Shown here: positions 15,467 through 24,045 of the stretch, one piece after another
How positions within the stretch are numbered: the first letter of the stretch is position 1
Layout of the letters: each line of letters begins with the position of its first letter
Assembly (NCBI RefSeq): GCF_001941425.1
Contig: NZ_CP009244.1
Coordinates: 2,232,001 to 2,296,000, forward strand
Reading direction: 5' to 3'
Length of the DNA stretch: 64,000 bases
Origin: Corynebacterium ammoniagenes DSM 20306
GTDB taxonomy: Bacteria; Actinomycetota; Actinomycetes; Mycobacteriales; Mycobacteriaceae
Translations under genes and position numbers: made by a program
Notes under the pieces: model-generated
Told to the model about the DNA's origin: nothing
The model's input: only the letters and a program-made list of their open reading frames with translations
The model's database searches: none

Positions 15467-17057
15467 ACCTAGCGATGAGCTGCACCAGAGATTCCCAAGA
15501 GTCAGTTCCAGGGATGGTGCATAGACCGTGCACGGTGCCTTTGAACCAGTGCAGCTCAGTAATCACTCCGGCATCGGTGAAGCGGCGAGCCCAGTCGATT
15601 CCTTCATCGCGGAGCGGGTCAACCGGGTTCACTACAACCAGGGTCGGTGGAAGAAGTTCTGGGTTGGTCGGTATGAGCTGCACCAGCGAAGGCTTTACAT
15701 GGTGGTCTGTATTTTCGGGAAGGTAGCCAGCCCAAGCCGCTTCGGATGCGCGGTCGTACCAGATCGGTCCATCGGCATACGTTGTCCAGGAAGCTGATTG
15801 CATTGCCGGATCCAGGCAGGGCTCCACGGCAATGAATGCGGTGACGTGCTGACGCAGTAGTGCTGCGTCAGCACGTGCGAATTCTTCGAGTCTCGCGAAC
15901 GCTTGGGCAAGTGTGCCCGCGCCGGCGGAATCACCGTAGGCAATGATGGGCACATTGGGATATCGGCGCGCGGTTTCAATCAGCGCGGCAATCGCATCTT
16001 GAACGCCTGCTGGATAAGGGTTTTCCGGTGCCAACCGGTAATCCGGGGATACGGCAACTGCTGGCTGGAAGGCTTGAACTAAGGCCTCATGACGGACATC
16101 GTCATACTCGGGCTTGCCGCCCACATACCCGCCACCATGGACGCAGAAGAACACTACGATGGGCTGGGTACTTCCGTTGTGAATGTCATCGGCAGCTACA
16201 ACGCGGACAGTCTGCGGTTGCGCATCACCGTCGGTGGTGTGGAATTCCGTGGCGCTGATGCCCGGCGCGAAGGGATAAGGCCTATTGCGCTTGGCCGTGG
16301 TCTCGCGCATGGGCACTACATCCCACGTGGTCTGCGGAGGAAGTACGTCCACGATGCGCTGAAGGCTGTCCAGAACAAAGGGCTTCTTTTTGCCGGTCGA
16401 TGTGATGCTTTTAGACAACACATCGTCCAAGAAGGCATCGGCAGCTGCGAAGAATCCTTCAGGATTATCGTGGCGTACCAAATGCGATGCCCCGCTAACA
16501 ATGGTCGTCTCTACTAACGGGAATTGCTGAAGTTCTTGAATATGTTCGTGGGTAAAGATTAATTCATTGTCTTTACCCACGCTATCGCCCGCGATAACCA
16601 ACGTGGGAATGATGAGATTCGGCCAGATGGTCTCATCCGTTGCCCCATAGGAGAAGGAATACTCAGCGTTGTGGGCCTTGGCTTCTGCGGCGGTGAGAAT
16701 GGCGGGGTCTTCAAGCACGAGGGCATCGGCAAGCAATGCATTATGCGTGGCAACATAAGCGGCCACTGCCCCGCCAAGAGAATGGCCCATAAGAATGACC
16801 GGAATACCGCTAGGTGATTGGTTAAGGATCTGCGCGAGGTCTTTCTCAAATTGTGTGGCGGTAGCGTGGAATTGGTTCTGACGCTGCGATTCTGTGAGCT
16901 CGGCTGCCAAACCGTGACCAGCAAGATCCACCAAGTACACCAGGAAATCCTCGCGATAGTGCGCGGCAAGGTCATGCAAATCCGTCGCGCTATACCCCAC
17001 CCCGTGCGTGGCAATAATGATGCCGCGACGCGGGTTCCCAGCCACTTGAAAACTCAA
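15444..17057 (-). CDS. Tandem fusion of two alpha/beta-hydrolase domains
   Basis: A 537-residue protein with two different hydrolase domains in one chain. Residues ~1-235 are a lysophospholipase-like alpha/beta hydrolase with nucleophile motif MGHSLGGAV and a late His (ASHLVRHDN). Residues ~280-535 are a hormone-sensitive-lipase-type esterase with oxyanion-hole motif VHGGGYVGG, nucleophile GDSAGAG, acid-loop DPLRDEG and His in GTVHGL. Both triads look complete. The TTG start at 17057 follows GGGGA, and only 12 bases separate it from siaI, so it is probably the last gene of the sialic acid importer operon. A role in removing O-acetyl groups from sialic acids is my inference; no signal peptide is present, so it should act in the cytoplasm. 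Confidence 0.82.
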   Translation of the reverse strand: MSFQVAGNPRRGIIIATHGVGYSATDLHDLAAHYREDFLVYLVDLAGHGLAAELTESQRQNQFHATATQFEKDLAQILNQSPSGIPVILMGHSLGGAVAAYVATHNALLADALVLEDPAILTAAEAKAHNAEYSFSYGATDETIWPNLIIPTLVIAGDSVGKDNELIFTHEHIQELQQFPLVETTIVSGASHLVRHDNPEGFFAAADAFLDDVLSKSITSTGKKKPFVLDSLQRIVDVLPPQTTWDVVPMRETTAKRNRPYPFAPGISATEFHTTDGDAQPQTVRVVAADDIHNGSTQPIVVFFCVHGGGYVGGKPEYDDVRHEALVQAFQPAVAVSPDYRLAPENPYPAGVQDAIAALIETARRYPNVPIIAYGDSAGAGTLAQAFARLEEFARADAALLRQHVTAFIAVEPCLDPAMQSASWTTYADGPIWYDRASEAAWAGYLPENTDHHVKPSLVQLIPTNPELLPPTLVVVNPVDPLRDEGIDWARRFTDAGVITELHWFKGTVHGLCTIPGTDSWESLVQLIARFTQIPSS

Positions 17058-17069
17058 GCTATTCCCCTA

Positions 17070-17903
17070 CTAATTCAACTCAACACCCGAGGGGTGGAGC
17101 AATGATGGAGCGGCACCGAGCAACGTACGGGTATAGGCATCGCGCGGATTGCTGAGCAGCTCATCGGCCTGGCCCTGCTCTACAATCTTGCCGCCGTTCA
17201 TCACCACGAGACTGTCCGAAATATAGCGCACGGTCTGGATATCGTGAGAGATAAACACCATGGACAGGCCAAGGTCATTCTTCAAATCCATGAGTAGGTT
17301 GAGGATCTGCGCGCGGACGGAAACATCTAGCGCGGAGGTTGGTTCATCGGCAATAATGACCTCCGGGCCCAGCGTCAACGCACGGGCGATGGCGACGCGC
17401 TGACGCTGACCGCCTGAGAGCTGTCCGGGCATGGCTTCAAGCGCAGAGACAGGCAGACCTACGCGCGAAATGAGTTCTTCAACGCGTTCTTCGCGCTCGG
17501 CTTTGGTGCCAACCTTGTGCATCTCCAGCGGGTCAATGAGCTGGTCATGCACGGTCATGCGAGCATTCAGCGCCGTTGATGGATCCTGGAAGATAACGGA
17601 TACAACGCGCCCAATCTGGCGGCGCTCAGCTGCAGACCGGGTGGATACTTCCTTGCCGCGGAAAAATACCTGGCCATTGGTTGGGATCTGCAGGCCACAC
17701 ATCACATTGGCAGTGGTGGACTTGCCGCAGCCAGACTCGCCCACGATGCCGATGGTCTCACCTGCGTTGACTGCCAGCGATAGACCTTGGACTGCATGCA
17801 CGTAATTGGGCTTGAACAGTCCACTGTTGCGGGATTTAAAGCGCACTTCAATATCGCGCAGCTCAATGATGGGATCTGTTGTGGTTGTGGTGTTGTGTTC
17901 CAT
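17070..17903 (-). CDS. siaI: ABC transporter ATP-binding protein, DppF/OppF type (sialic acid importer)
   Basis: A 277-residue ATPase with Walker A GESGCGKST near residue 54, signature LSGGQRQRVAIARAL near 163 and Walker B VIIADEPTSALD. The C-terminus carries the oligopeptide-type extension (YTRTLLGAAPSLLHP). It pairs with the ATPase half of the upstream fusion protein to power import. The name follows the four-gene siaEFGI transporter of C. glutamicum, judged by family and by the adjacent nan/nag genes; without that context it would be called a dipeptide transporter ATPase. The start lies three bases after the upstream stop. Confidence 0.82.
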   Translation of the reverse strand: MEHNTTTTTDPIIELRDIEVRFKSRNSGLFKPNYVHAVQGLSLAVNAGETIGIVGESGCGKSTTANVMCGLQIPTNGQVFFRGKEVSTRSAAERRQIGRVVSVIFQDPSTALNARMTVHDQLIDPLEMHKVGTKAEREERVEELISRVGLPVSALEAMPGQLSGGQRQRVAIARALTLGPEVIIADEPTSALDVSVRAQILNLLMDLKNDLGLSMVFISHDIQTVRYISDSLVVMNGGKIVEQGQADELLSNPRDAYTRTLLGAAPSLLHPSGVELN

Positions 17904-17906
17904 GAT

Positions 17907-19970
17907 TTACGCACCTTCCTTCGTGGTGGTTGAGCCAGTGTTCTCCACTGGAGTACCAGGAGAGATAACTCCGGTCTGCTGATCTGGAATGGCTGCGTAG
18001 GTGTGCTCCGTTTCCGGTGCTCCCACTTGTGTACGCACGGGAGTGATGTCCTCTCCGTAGCCTGGATGGGAAGAACGTGGTGCGAAGCGATCACCTGCGG
18101 GAAAGTCTCGCGGTGATGGGACAACGCCGGGAATCTGGTGAAGACGCCCGGAAGCGGCCTCAATGGACAAAACTGCGCCGAGCAGGCCGCGAGTGTATTC
18201 GTGTACGGGATTGGTGAGCAGCTCCACCGAGGTTCCCTGCTCAACAACCTGGCCGGCGTACATGACAGTCACCTTGTGTGCGACCTCAGCAACGAGTGCC
18301 AAGTCATGGGATACAAAGACCATGGCGAATCCGAGCTTGTCACGCAGGTCATTGAGCAACTCAATAACTTGCTTCTGCACCGTCACGTCCAACGCGGTGG
18401 TCGGTTCATCGGCTATAACCAGCTTGGGATCGCGTGTTAGGGCCATCGCAATCAATACGCGCTGGCGCTGACCACCTGACAGCTCATGCGGGTACGACTC
18501 CAAGGTGCGCTTTGGCTCCAGACCAACCAGCTCCATAAGTTCTTCAGCGCTACGGGTGCCACCGCGGGAGGTGAGCTGCTTCATCTGAGCTTTAATCAAC
18601 ATGCCTGGGTTCAGAGAACTCAGCGCATCCTGGTACACCATGGCTAGTTCATGTCCCAGCAGCGATTGACGTTCCTTGTGCGGCATGGACAGAAGGTCCC
18701 GGCCTTCATATAGCGCCTCACCGCTCACCTCGGCCTTCGGATCAATCAAGCCCATGATGGCGAAAGCGGTGATGGACTTGCCACAACCGGACTCCCCGAC
18801 CAATGCCATGGTTTCACCCTTGCCGACGGTGAAGGACACGTTGTCCACCACATTGACATCACCATGGCGTGGGAACTTGATGCACAGGTTCTTGACTTCC
18901 AATAGAACCGGGGATCCTTCCGGTGCCTTCTGGCGGTCATCGCGCAGGGCTTCCACGCGCTTAAGTTCTGCGATTCGCTTGTCCAAGCTTTCTTTCTGCG
19001 CTGCGTGGGCCACAGCGGAATCAGAGAGCAGCTTATCCTGTTCGCGCTCAACATTCTTCGATGGCTTGGTCTTTGCAGGGCCGGTCGGTGCAGCAACCAT
19101 GGCATCCGTGATGCCTTCGGACACAATGTTGAGACACAACACGGTCAACATAATCATTACGCCTGGGAAGAGTGCCTGCCACCATTCACCGCGCAACACA
19201 CCTGGCTGCGCTGCGGACAAAATATTGCCCCAGGTAGCGATTGGTTCTTGAAGACCCGCACCGATGAAGGTCAGGGAGGCTTCCAGGATGATGGCGTCAG
19301 CCACCAGCAACGTTGCGAACACCAGGACTGGTGCCGCGCAGTTGCGCATGACGTGGCGGGCCAGAATCCATGGCGCACGTGCACCGGCGACAACCACAGC
19401 GTTGACATAGTCCTTGCCGTATTCACTCAGCACGTTCGCGCGGACAATACGAGTGAGCTGCGGGATGTAAACAAAGGCGATGGAACCAATAATCACCCAA
19501 ATGAGTGACTCGGGGTTGGAAGGATCCCTAAACACCACGACGGTAACCGCTGCCAGCGCGATGGCTGGAACGGACATGATGACATCCATAATGCGCATGA
19601 TGAGCTCATCCATGCCCTTGCGCGACACGGCCGCGATGGAACCCAAAATGACAGCAATCGCGAGCGCAATACCAGTCGACGCCAAACCAACCAGCAGTGA
19701 GTAGCGACCGCCATAAAGCAGGCGGGACAATACGTCACGGCCGAGGTGGTCAGTACCAAAGAGGTTTTCACCGGATGGCTCAAGGCCCTTCATGGTGATG
19801 GCTTGCGGATCGTGTGGCGCCAGCAGCGGCGCAAAAATCGCGCTGAGGGCAACGATGCCAAGGACGATGATCGATAGCTTGGAGCCAAAGCTCATGGCGT
19901 TCCACCGACGGAAGCGTACTTTGCCCGCGTTATCTTCCATGGCTTGGAGTTTTTGCTTCTTAGAAGTCAT
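17907..19970 (-). CDS. siaG: Fused permease (DppC-like) and ATPase (DppD-like) of the sialic acid ABC importer
   Basis: A 687-residue fusion. Residues ~30-285 are an OppC/DppC permease (LFGTDHLGRDVLSRLLYGGR periplasmic loop, then the EAA-type loop with GARAPWILARHVMRN). A charged, probably helical linker (~295-340) leads to an OppD/DppD ATPase with Walker A GESGCGKS near 392, signature LSGGQRQRV near 498 and Walker B VIADEPTTALD. The last ~60 residues are Pro/Thr-rich and look disordered. The fusion fixes one permease to one ATPase, so the transporter has four polypeptides instead of five. It is spaced 3 bases from each neighbour, so tight coupling is expected. C. glutamicum has, as I recall, a similar fused subunit. 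Confidence 0.85.
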   Translation of the reverse strand: MTSKKQKLQAMEDNAGKVRFRRWNAMSFGSKLSIIVLGIVALSAIFAPLLAPHDPQAITMKGLEPSGENLFGTDHLGRDVLSRLLYGGRYSLLVGLASTGIALAIAVILGSIAAVSRKGMDELIMRIMDVIMSVPAIALAAVTVVVFRDPSNPESLIWVIIGSIAFVYIPQLTRIVRANVLSEYGKDYVNAVVVAGARAPWILARHVMRNCAAPVLVFATLLVADAIILEASLTFIGAGLQEPIATWGNILSAAQPGVLRGEWWQALFPGVMIMLTVLCLNIVSEGITDAMVAAPTGPAKTKPSKNVEREQDKLLSDSAVAHAAQKESLDKRIAELKRVEALRDDRQKAPEGSPVLLEVKNLCIKFPRHGDVNVVDNVSFTVGKGETMALVGESGCGKSITAFAIMGLIDPKAEVSGEALYEGRDLLSMPHKERQSLLGHELAMVYQDALSSLNPGMLIKAQMKQLTSRGGTRSAEELMELVGLEPKRTLESYPHELSGGQRQRVLIAMALTRDPKLVIADEPTTALDVTVQKQVIELLNDLRDKLGFAMVFVSHDLALVAEVAHKVTVMYAGQVVEQGTSVELLTNPVHEYTRGLLGAVLSIEAASGRLHQIPGVVPSPRDFPAGDRFAPRSSHPGYGEDITPVRTQVGAPETEHTYAAIPDQQTGVISPGTPVENTGSTTTKEGA

Positions 19971-19973
19971 GTT

Positions 19974-20921
19974 TTACACCGCCCGAATTCGAGGGTTAAT
20001 CAGTACATAGAGCACGTCAACGATGATGTTGACCAGGATGAAGGAAATCGCAACGACCAGTGCCGAGCCCTGGACAACGCTGACCCAGGAGTTGGTGATG
20101 CCATCGATAAGCACGCGGCCCATGCCCTGCAGGTTGAAGATGATCTCAATGACCACCGCGCCACCAATGAGGTAGCCAACGCGCAGACCCAGCACGGTGA
20201 CTGGGGTAATCAGCGCGTTGCGCAAAACGTTGCGGGAGACAACCACGCTGCGCGGAATACCGGCACCGATGGCGGTTCGGACATAGTCAGAATCCAGCTC
20301 TTCGACCATGGAGGTACGAACAATACGGGTCATCTGACCAATCACCGGTACCGCCAGGGAGACTGCTGGAAGCAGCATGCGCTCAAACCAGCCGAGGGGG
20401 TCTTCGCTGAGTTGCGGCAGGCCACCGGCGACAGGCAGCTTGCCTATGAATGCCATGACCAGCAAGATAGCCAACCAGAAGGATGGGGTTGCAATGAAGA
20501 TCACGGAGAAGAATCGGATGACCTGGTCTGGCCAGCGGTTGCGGAACAATGCCGCAATGATGCCCAGTGGGAAGGAAATCAGAATTGCGATGATCAAACC
20601 GAAGAAGGTTAGCTGCAAAGTAATTGGCAGTGCAGCGAAGACCTTATCGGCCACTGGTAGTCCTGCTTGGCCGTAGACGCCGAGGTCACCTTGGACCATG
20701 CCTGCGATATAGGAACCGAACTGGATGTACCATGGGTCATTGAGGCCATTGGTTTCGCGGTAGGTGGCGAGCGCCTCCGGGGTGGCAGATTCGCCGAGGG
20801 CAGCATATGCGGGGTCAATTGGTGACAGTGACATCAGCACAAATACCAGGAATGTCACCCCCAACACCATGATCGGCAGCAGCACGAGGCGCCTACCGAC
20901 GAGCCGGATGAGATTGTTCAT
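19974..20921 (-). CDS. siaF: ABC transporter permease, DppB/OppB type (sialic acid importer)
   Basis: A 315-residue membrane protein with about six helices, starting MNNLIRLVGRRLVLLPIMVL as is typical for DppB/OppB. The EAA loop region reads YVRTAIGAGIPRSVVVSRNV. It forms the translocation pore with the permease half of the following gene. The assignment to sialic acid rather than peptides comes from the neighbouring nan/nag genes and similarity to the C. glutamicum transporter. It follows the substrate-binding protein after a hairpin that may reduce read-through. Confidence 0.84.
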   Translation of the reverse strand: MNNLIRLVGRRLVLLPIMVLGVTFLVFVLMSLSPIDPAYAALGESATPEALATYRETNGLNDPWYIQFGSYIAGMVQGDLGVYGQAGLPVADKVFAALPITLQLTFFGLIIAILISFPLGIIAALFRNRWPDQVIRFFSVIFIATPSFWLAILLVMAFIGKLPVAGGLPQLSEDPLGWFERMLLPAVSLAVPVIGQMTRIVRTSMVEELDSDYVRTAIGAGIPRSVVVSRNVLRNALITPVTVLGLRVGYLIGGAVVIEIIFNLQGMGRVLIDGITNSWVSVVQGSALVVAISFILVNIIVDVLYVLINPRIRAV

Positions 20922-20955
20922 GAGTTTTCCGAGTTCTTCTTCCTAAGATCGAAAT

Positions 20956-20987
20956 AAAGGGCTAGGCCTGTGTGCGCCTAGCCCTTT
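20956..20987 (-). terminator. Intra-operon hairpin between siaE and siaF
   Basis: A perfect 12-bp stem (AAAGGGCTAGGC 20956-20967 with GCCTAGCCCTTT 20976-20987) lies between the binding-protein gene and the permease gene. The exit on the minus strand has only a short T stretch, so it probably acts as an attenuator or as mRNA protection that keeps siaE expressed above the membrane genes. Confidence 0.65.
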
Positions 20988-21027
20988 GAGATCAACGGTG
21001 TACAGCGAGGACTACGCTTGCGCCGTC

Positions 21028-22611
21028 TTATTCGTTCGAGGTCGCATCCAGCAGCTGCAGACCAGTGGTGGAGATTGCCTTGAAGCCTTCAATCTTTTCT
21101 GGGTTGTATGCAGTCAGCAGGGTGCGGTGGAACAGTGGGTAGATAACCGCGTTCTCAGCAATGATGTTCTGAGCGGTATCCCAGTTCTCCTGTGCCTCAG
21201 CAGATGGCTTCTTCACGCCTTCGGTGATGACGTTTTGCAGCTCATCGAATGCTTCCTTGTCAGATTCCTGCCAGAAGGAACGCTGCTGGGTCCACACGTT
21301 ATCGCCGTACCACCAGTTCATCAGCAGAGCTGGGTCCTGGCCGAAGACCGATGGGTCACCAGGTGCCAGTGCTACGTCGAAGGATGGGTCTTCAACATCG
21401 AGGTAGTCGGAGTACAGCGATGCTGATGCCTGGGACTGGATGTTGACGGTGATGCCGACTGCCTCCAGGTCATTCTTGATCTGCGGCGATAGCTGCTCAA
21501 TCCAGGTGTGGTCAGTGGTCAGCAAGGTGACTGAAATGTCATCAGCACCAGCCTCTTCCAGCAATTCCTTCGCTGCGTCTGGGTCATAGCTGAGGTCCGT
21601 ATCGGCCTCACTGTAGTTCGGGTGGCTTTCCGGCAGGAAGGACGTTGCTTCCACAGCCTTGCCCGACATGTTGTTGTCCACCAGCTGCTGCTTATCGATA
21701 GCGCGGTGAAATGCCTGGCGGACACGCGCATCATTGAATGGTTCCTTCTCCGTATTGAAGAGCAAGAATGGCAGGTTGAAGCCTTCCTTTTCTTCAATAG
21801 TCATGCCAGCCCCCTCTAGAAGGGAAGCGTTGTCAGCGGAGACATTCTCAATAATGTCAGCAGCACCGGACTGACCAGCGTTGGTACGTGCGGTGTCATC
21901 GACCAGGACGTCCCACACCAGCTTGCCGTTGGTGGCTTCCTTCTCACCGTTGTAATGCTCATTTGGAATTGCAACTACCTGCGCATCTGTAATCGACTCA
22001 TACTTATATGGGCCGGAACCGATTGGCATGGAGGTGAGTTCTTCATCGGTGGCAGATTCCGGAACGATCTTGACCACGGAGAGGCGCTCTTTGAGCAGCT
22101 CGAATGGGTACTTCAACTTCAAAGAAACGGTGGTGTCATCTTTTGCTTCAACAGTATCGATGAAATCAACCATGTCCGCGTAAATGTTTCCTTCAGCCAT
22201 AGCGCGTTCAAAGGAGGAAACAACATCAGCGGAAGTTACATCCGCACCATCGGAGAACTTCGCACCCTCACGGATGGAGATCTCATACTCAGTGTCGGAG
22301 ATTTCGGTTGGCTCATCTTCAGCGGCCAACGCCTTATATACCGAGTAATCCGAAAGATCCTGCTCATACAAGCCCTCAACTACGTGCCAGTTGGTACCCA
22401 TTGCCAACGCCGATGAAGTGGAGGATGGGTGGTAGTTGGTGGTCGCGTATGCGACGCCGGAAATGATGGTTCCGGTACCTGCACCAGCAGTGCCGTCAGC
22501 ACCACCAGCAGCATCTGACGTGTCATCAGAGCTTCCACAAGCTGTGACGAAGAGTGCGGCAGTGGCCAACATTGCGGTCATGACCTTCGCGCGGCGGTTT
22601 AGGTGTGCCAT
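21028..22611 (-). CDS. siaE: Solute-binding lipoprotein, family 5 (sialic acid importer)
   Basis: A 527-residue extracytoplasmic binding protein of the dipeptide/nickel family. It begins with a lipoprotein signal ending FVTAC, Cys25 being the predicted lipid-anchored residue, followed by a Ser/Asp/Gly-rich linker. The mature part has family features such as RQAFHRAIDKQQLV. It would capture sialic acid outside the membrane and pass it to the permeases. ATG at 22611 is preferred over an in-frame start at 22692 because it gives a proper signal peptide and has AAGG upstream. Its promoter overlaps the shared 25-nt motif. Ligand identity is from context. Confidence 0.85.
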   Translation of the reverse strand: MAHLNRRAKVMTAMLATAALFVTACGSSDDTSDAAGGADGTAGAGTGTIISGVAYATTNYHPSSTSSALAMGTNWHVVEGLYEQDLSDYSVYKALAAEDEPTEISDTEYEISIREGAKFSDGADVTSADVVSSFERAMAEGNIYADMVDFIDTVEAKDDTTVSLKLKYPFELLKERLSVVKIVPESATDEELTSMPIGSGPYKYESITDAQVVAIPNEHYNGEKEATNGKLVWDVLVDDTARTNAGQSGAADIIENVSADNASLLEGAGMTIEEKEGFNLPFLLFNTEKEPFNDARVRQAFHRAIDKQQLVDNNMSGKAVEATSFLPESHPNYSEADTDLSYDPDAAKELLEEAGADDISVTLLTTDHTWIEQLSPQIKNDLEAVGITVNIQSQASASLYSDYLDVEDPSFDVALAPGDPSVFGQDPALLMNWWYGDNVWTQQRSFWQESDKEAFDELQNVITEGVKKPSAEAQENWDTAQNIIAENAVIYPLFHRTLLTAYNPEKIEGFKAISTTGLQLLDATSNE

Positions 22612-23162
22612 CTTCAATACCTTGTCTCTTTGGGGGAGGAATGGAGGAAACAGAATGCTACGTCTGCTATGAAATTGCTTAAGCGCGCACATTTATCTCA
22701 AACGCTGCGGCCGTTATCGGGATGCATATCTAAATCTCCCTAACGATTCGCTTATCAGACATCTTATAGGTTAGGTGGCTCACATAGTTGAAAAAGAGAG
22801 CGGCAAATCTCCAGAATGGCTACTGGACAGTGCATGACACCCAGTAGATACATCCATAGACAGAGGTCACACCACAAACGGGACACAAACCTTTAAGTCC
22901 CGAATCCACGCCGCAAGCACCCCCAGTATCACCCCCACCACCACCACATTCTTAGCCGTGCCAGCATGCATACCTTCTCCTATAACCAGGGCACAAAAGG
23001 CGCCTCACCCCCGCAAACACAGAAATCCCCATATCCCCACGCAGTATTTGATATCTACTGCTACAATTTCAACCTCAACGGCACTACACCTACATGTCTG
23101 ACATCAGTGTGCACACCGAGTGCGTAATTGCCGTATTCATTCCGCAAGAGATTGAAGGCACC
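22612..23162. other. Divergent control region between siaE and nanR
   Basis: About 550 bases with no gene. It holds the siaE promoter and candidate operator (22758-22792), a C-rich low-complexity stretch (about 22915-22965) and the nanR promoter with extended -10 TGCTACAAT (TACAAT at 23062-23067). A loose half-site resembling GlxR binding lies near 22868 but is too weak to call. Confidence 0.5.
22758..22792 (-). promoter_or_regulatory. siaE promoter with candidate NanR operator
   Basis: On the minus strand TTCAAC (22787-22792) and TATAAG (22763-22768) are an 18-base-spaced -35/-10 pair. The 25 bases 22758-22782 match the nagA/nanK control region (27187-27211) at 19 positions, including TGAGC and TATAAGA on the minus strand. 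A repressor bound there would block RNA polymerase. Confidence 0.6.
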
Positions 23163-23900
23163 ATGACTCATCCCAACTCCGCGGGAAGCGACACCGCAGG
23201 CACGCCGGCAGGCGGCTTTACACCCCTGCCGCCGCTCAGCCGCACAGATAGCGTTATTCAAGCCATCAAGGGTTACATTGTTTCGCACAAGCTAAATCCT
23301 GGCGATCCCCTTCCCTCTGAGAATCAACTCTGCCAAGAGCTGCAGGGATCCCGATCTGCTGTGCGCGAAGCTATCGGCCAGCTCCAAGCCTTAGATATCG
23401 TCCGTGTTGAACGCGGCAAGGGCAGCTTCGTTGGCAATCTATCGCTAGCGCCGTTGGCCGAAACTATTTTGTTGCGTGCGTCTTTAGAGCCCGGCAGCCT
23501 CAATACATTGCGTGATGTGGTTGAGGTTCGAAAAATGCTAGATATTGGCTCTGCCGGCGCGATCGTCTCCGCGCTCAAAGGGTCCACCAACCCTGCATTA
23601 AGCGCAGTTGTAACGGCTATGGAGAAAAAAGCCCAGGCTGGCGAGCCTTTCTTAGATGAAGACAACGCCTTCCACCAACAGCTTTACACCCACACCTCAG
23701 CATTGCTATCGCAGCTCGGAACCACTTTGTGGAGCATCCATATGCAAGCGCTCAGCAGCGCCGATGTTCGTACCGACAAGCTAGAAGACACCGCTCGCGC
23801 GCACCGCAAGATGCTCACCGCCGCCGAAGCTGGCGACTTGGAAACCTATCTTGAGGCGGTTGATGAGCACTACGCTCCCCTGCTCAACTCTCTAGCATAG
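23163..23900 (+). CDS. nanR: GntR-family (FadR subfamily) transcriptional repressor of sialic acid genes
   Basis: A 245-residue regulator. A winged helix-turn-helix of GntR type (NPGDPLPSENQLCQELQGSR then AVREAIGQLQALDIV) is followed by an all-helical FCD effector-binding domain with the EVRKMLDIGSA and DNAFHQQLY segments. Position between the importer operon and nanA matches NanR of C. glutamicum, which represses uptake and breakdown genes and is released by amino-sugar phosphates. ATG at 23163 with GAAGG upstream is chosen; an ATG at 23094 would leave only ~20 bases after the likely transcription start and is possible. It faces nanA and ends at a strong shared terminator. Confidence 0.87.
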   Translation: MTHPNSAGSDTAGTPAGGFTPLPPLSRTDSVIQAIKGYIVSHKLNPGDPLPSENQLCQELQGSRSAVREAIGQLQALDIVRVERGKGSFVGNLSLAPLAETILLRASLEPGSLNTLRDVVEVRKMLDIGSAGAIVSALKGSTNPALSAVVTAMEKKAQAGEPFLDEDNAFHQQLYTHTSALLSQLGTTLWSIHMQALSSADVRTDKLEDTARAHRKMLTAAEAGDLETYLEAVDEHYAPLLNSLA

Positions 23901-23943
23901 TTCCCTGGCTTAGATTCCCTGCTCAGCTTTCCCTCTCAAGCAC

Positions 23944-23995
23944 TTAAGGCCCAGTCTCTCAATGATTTTCATCCGAGACTGGGCCTTAACTTTTC
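23944..23995. terminator. Bidirectional terminator between nanR and nanA
   Basis: A perfect 15-bp stem (23944-23958 with 23975-23989) is followed by CTTTTCTT on the plus strand and by A/T bases on the other side. It separates two convergent genes. Confidence 0.9.
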
Positions 23996-24045
23996 TTACT
24001 CGGAGTCAATCTCTCCGCAAGAGCAGTCTGCCTGATAAGCGAAGA

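Noticed and set aside
9680..15480. Integrated element with attL/attR at tRNA-Arg
   Set aside because: No copy of the tRNA 3' end was found downstream and there is no integrase, transposase or phage gene.
22855..22880. GlxR (cAMP receptor) site upstream of siaE
   Set aside because: Only one half-site (TGTGA on the minus strand) fits; the second half does not match, so it is not called.
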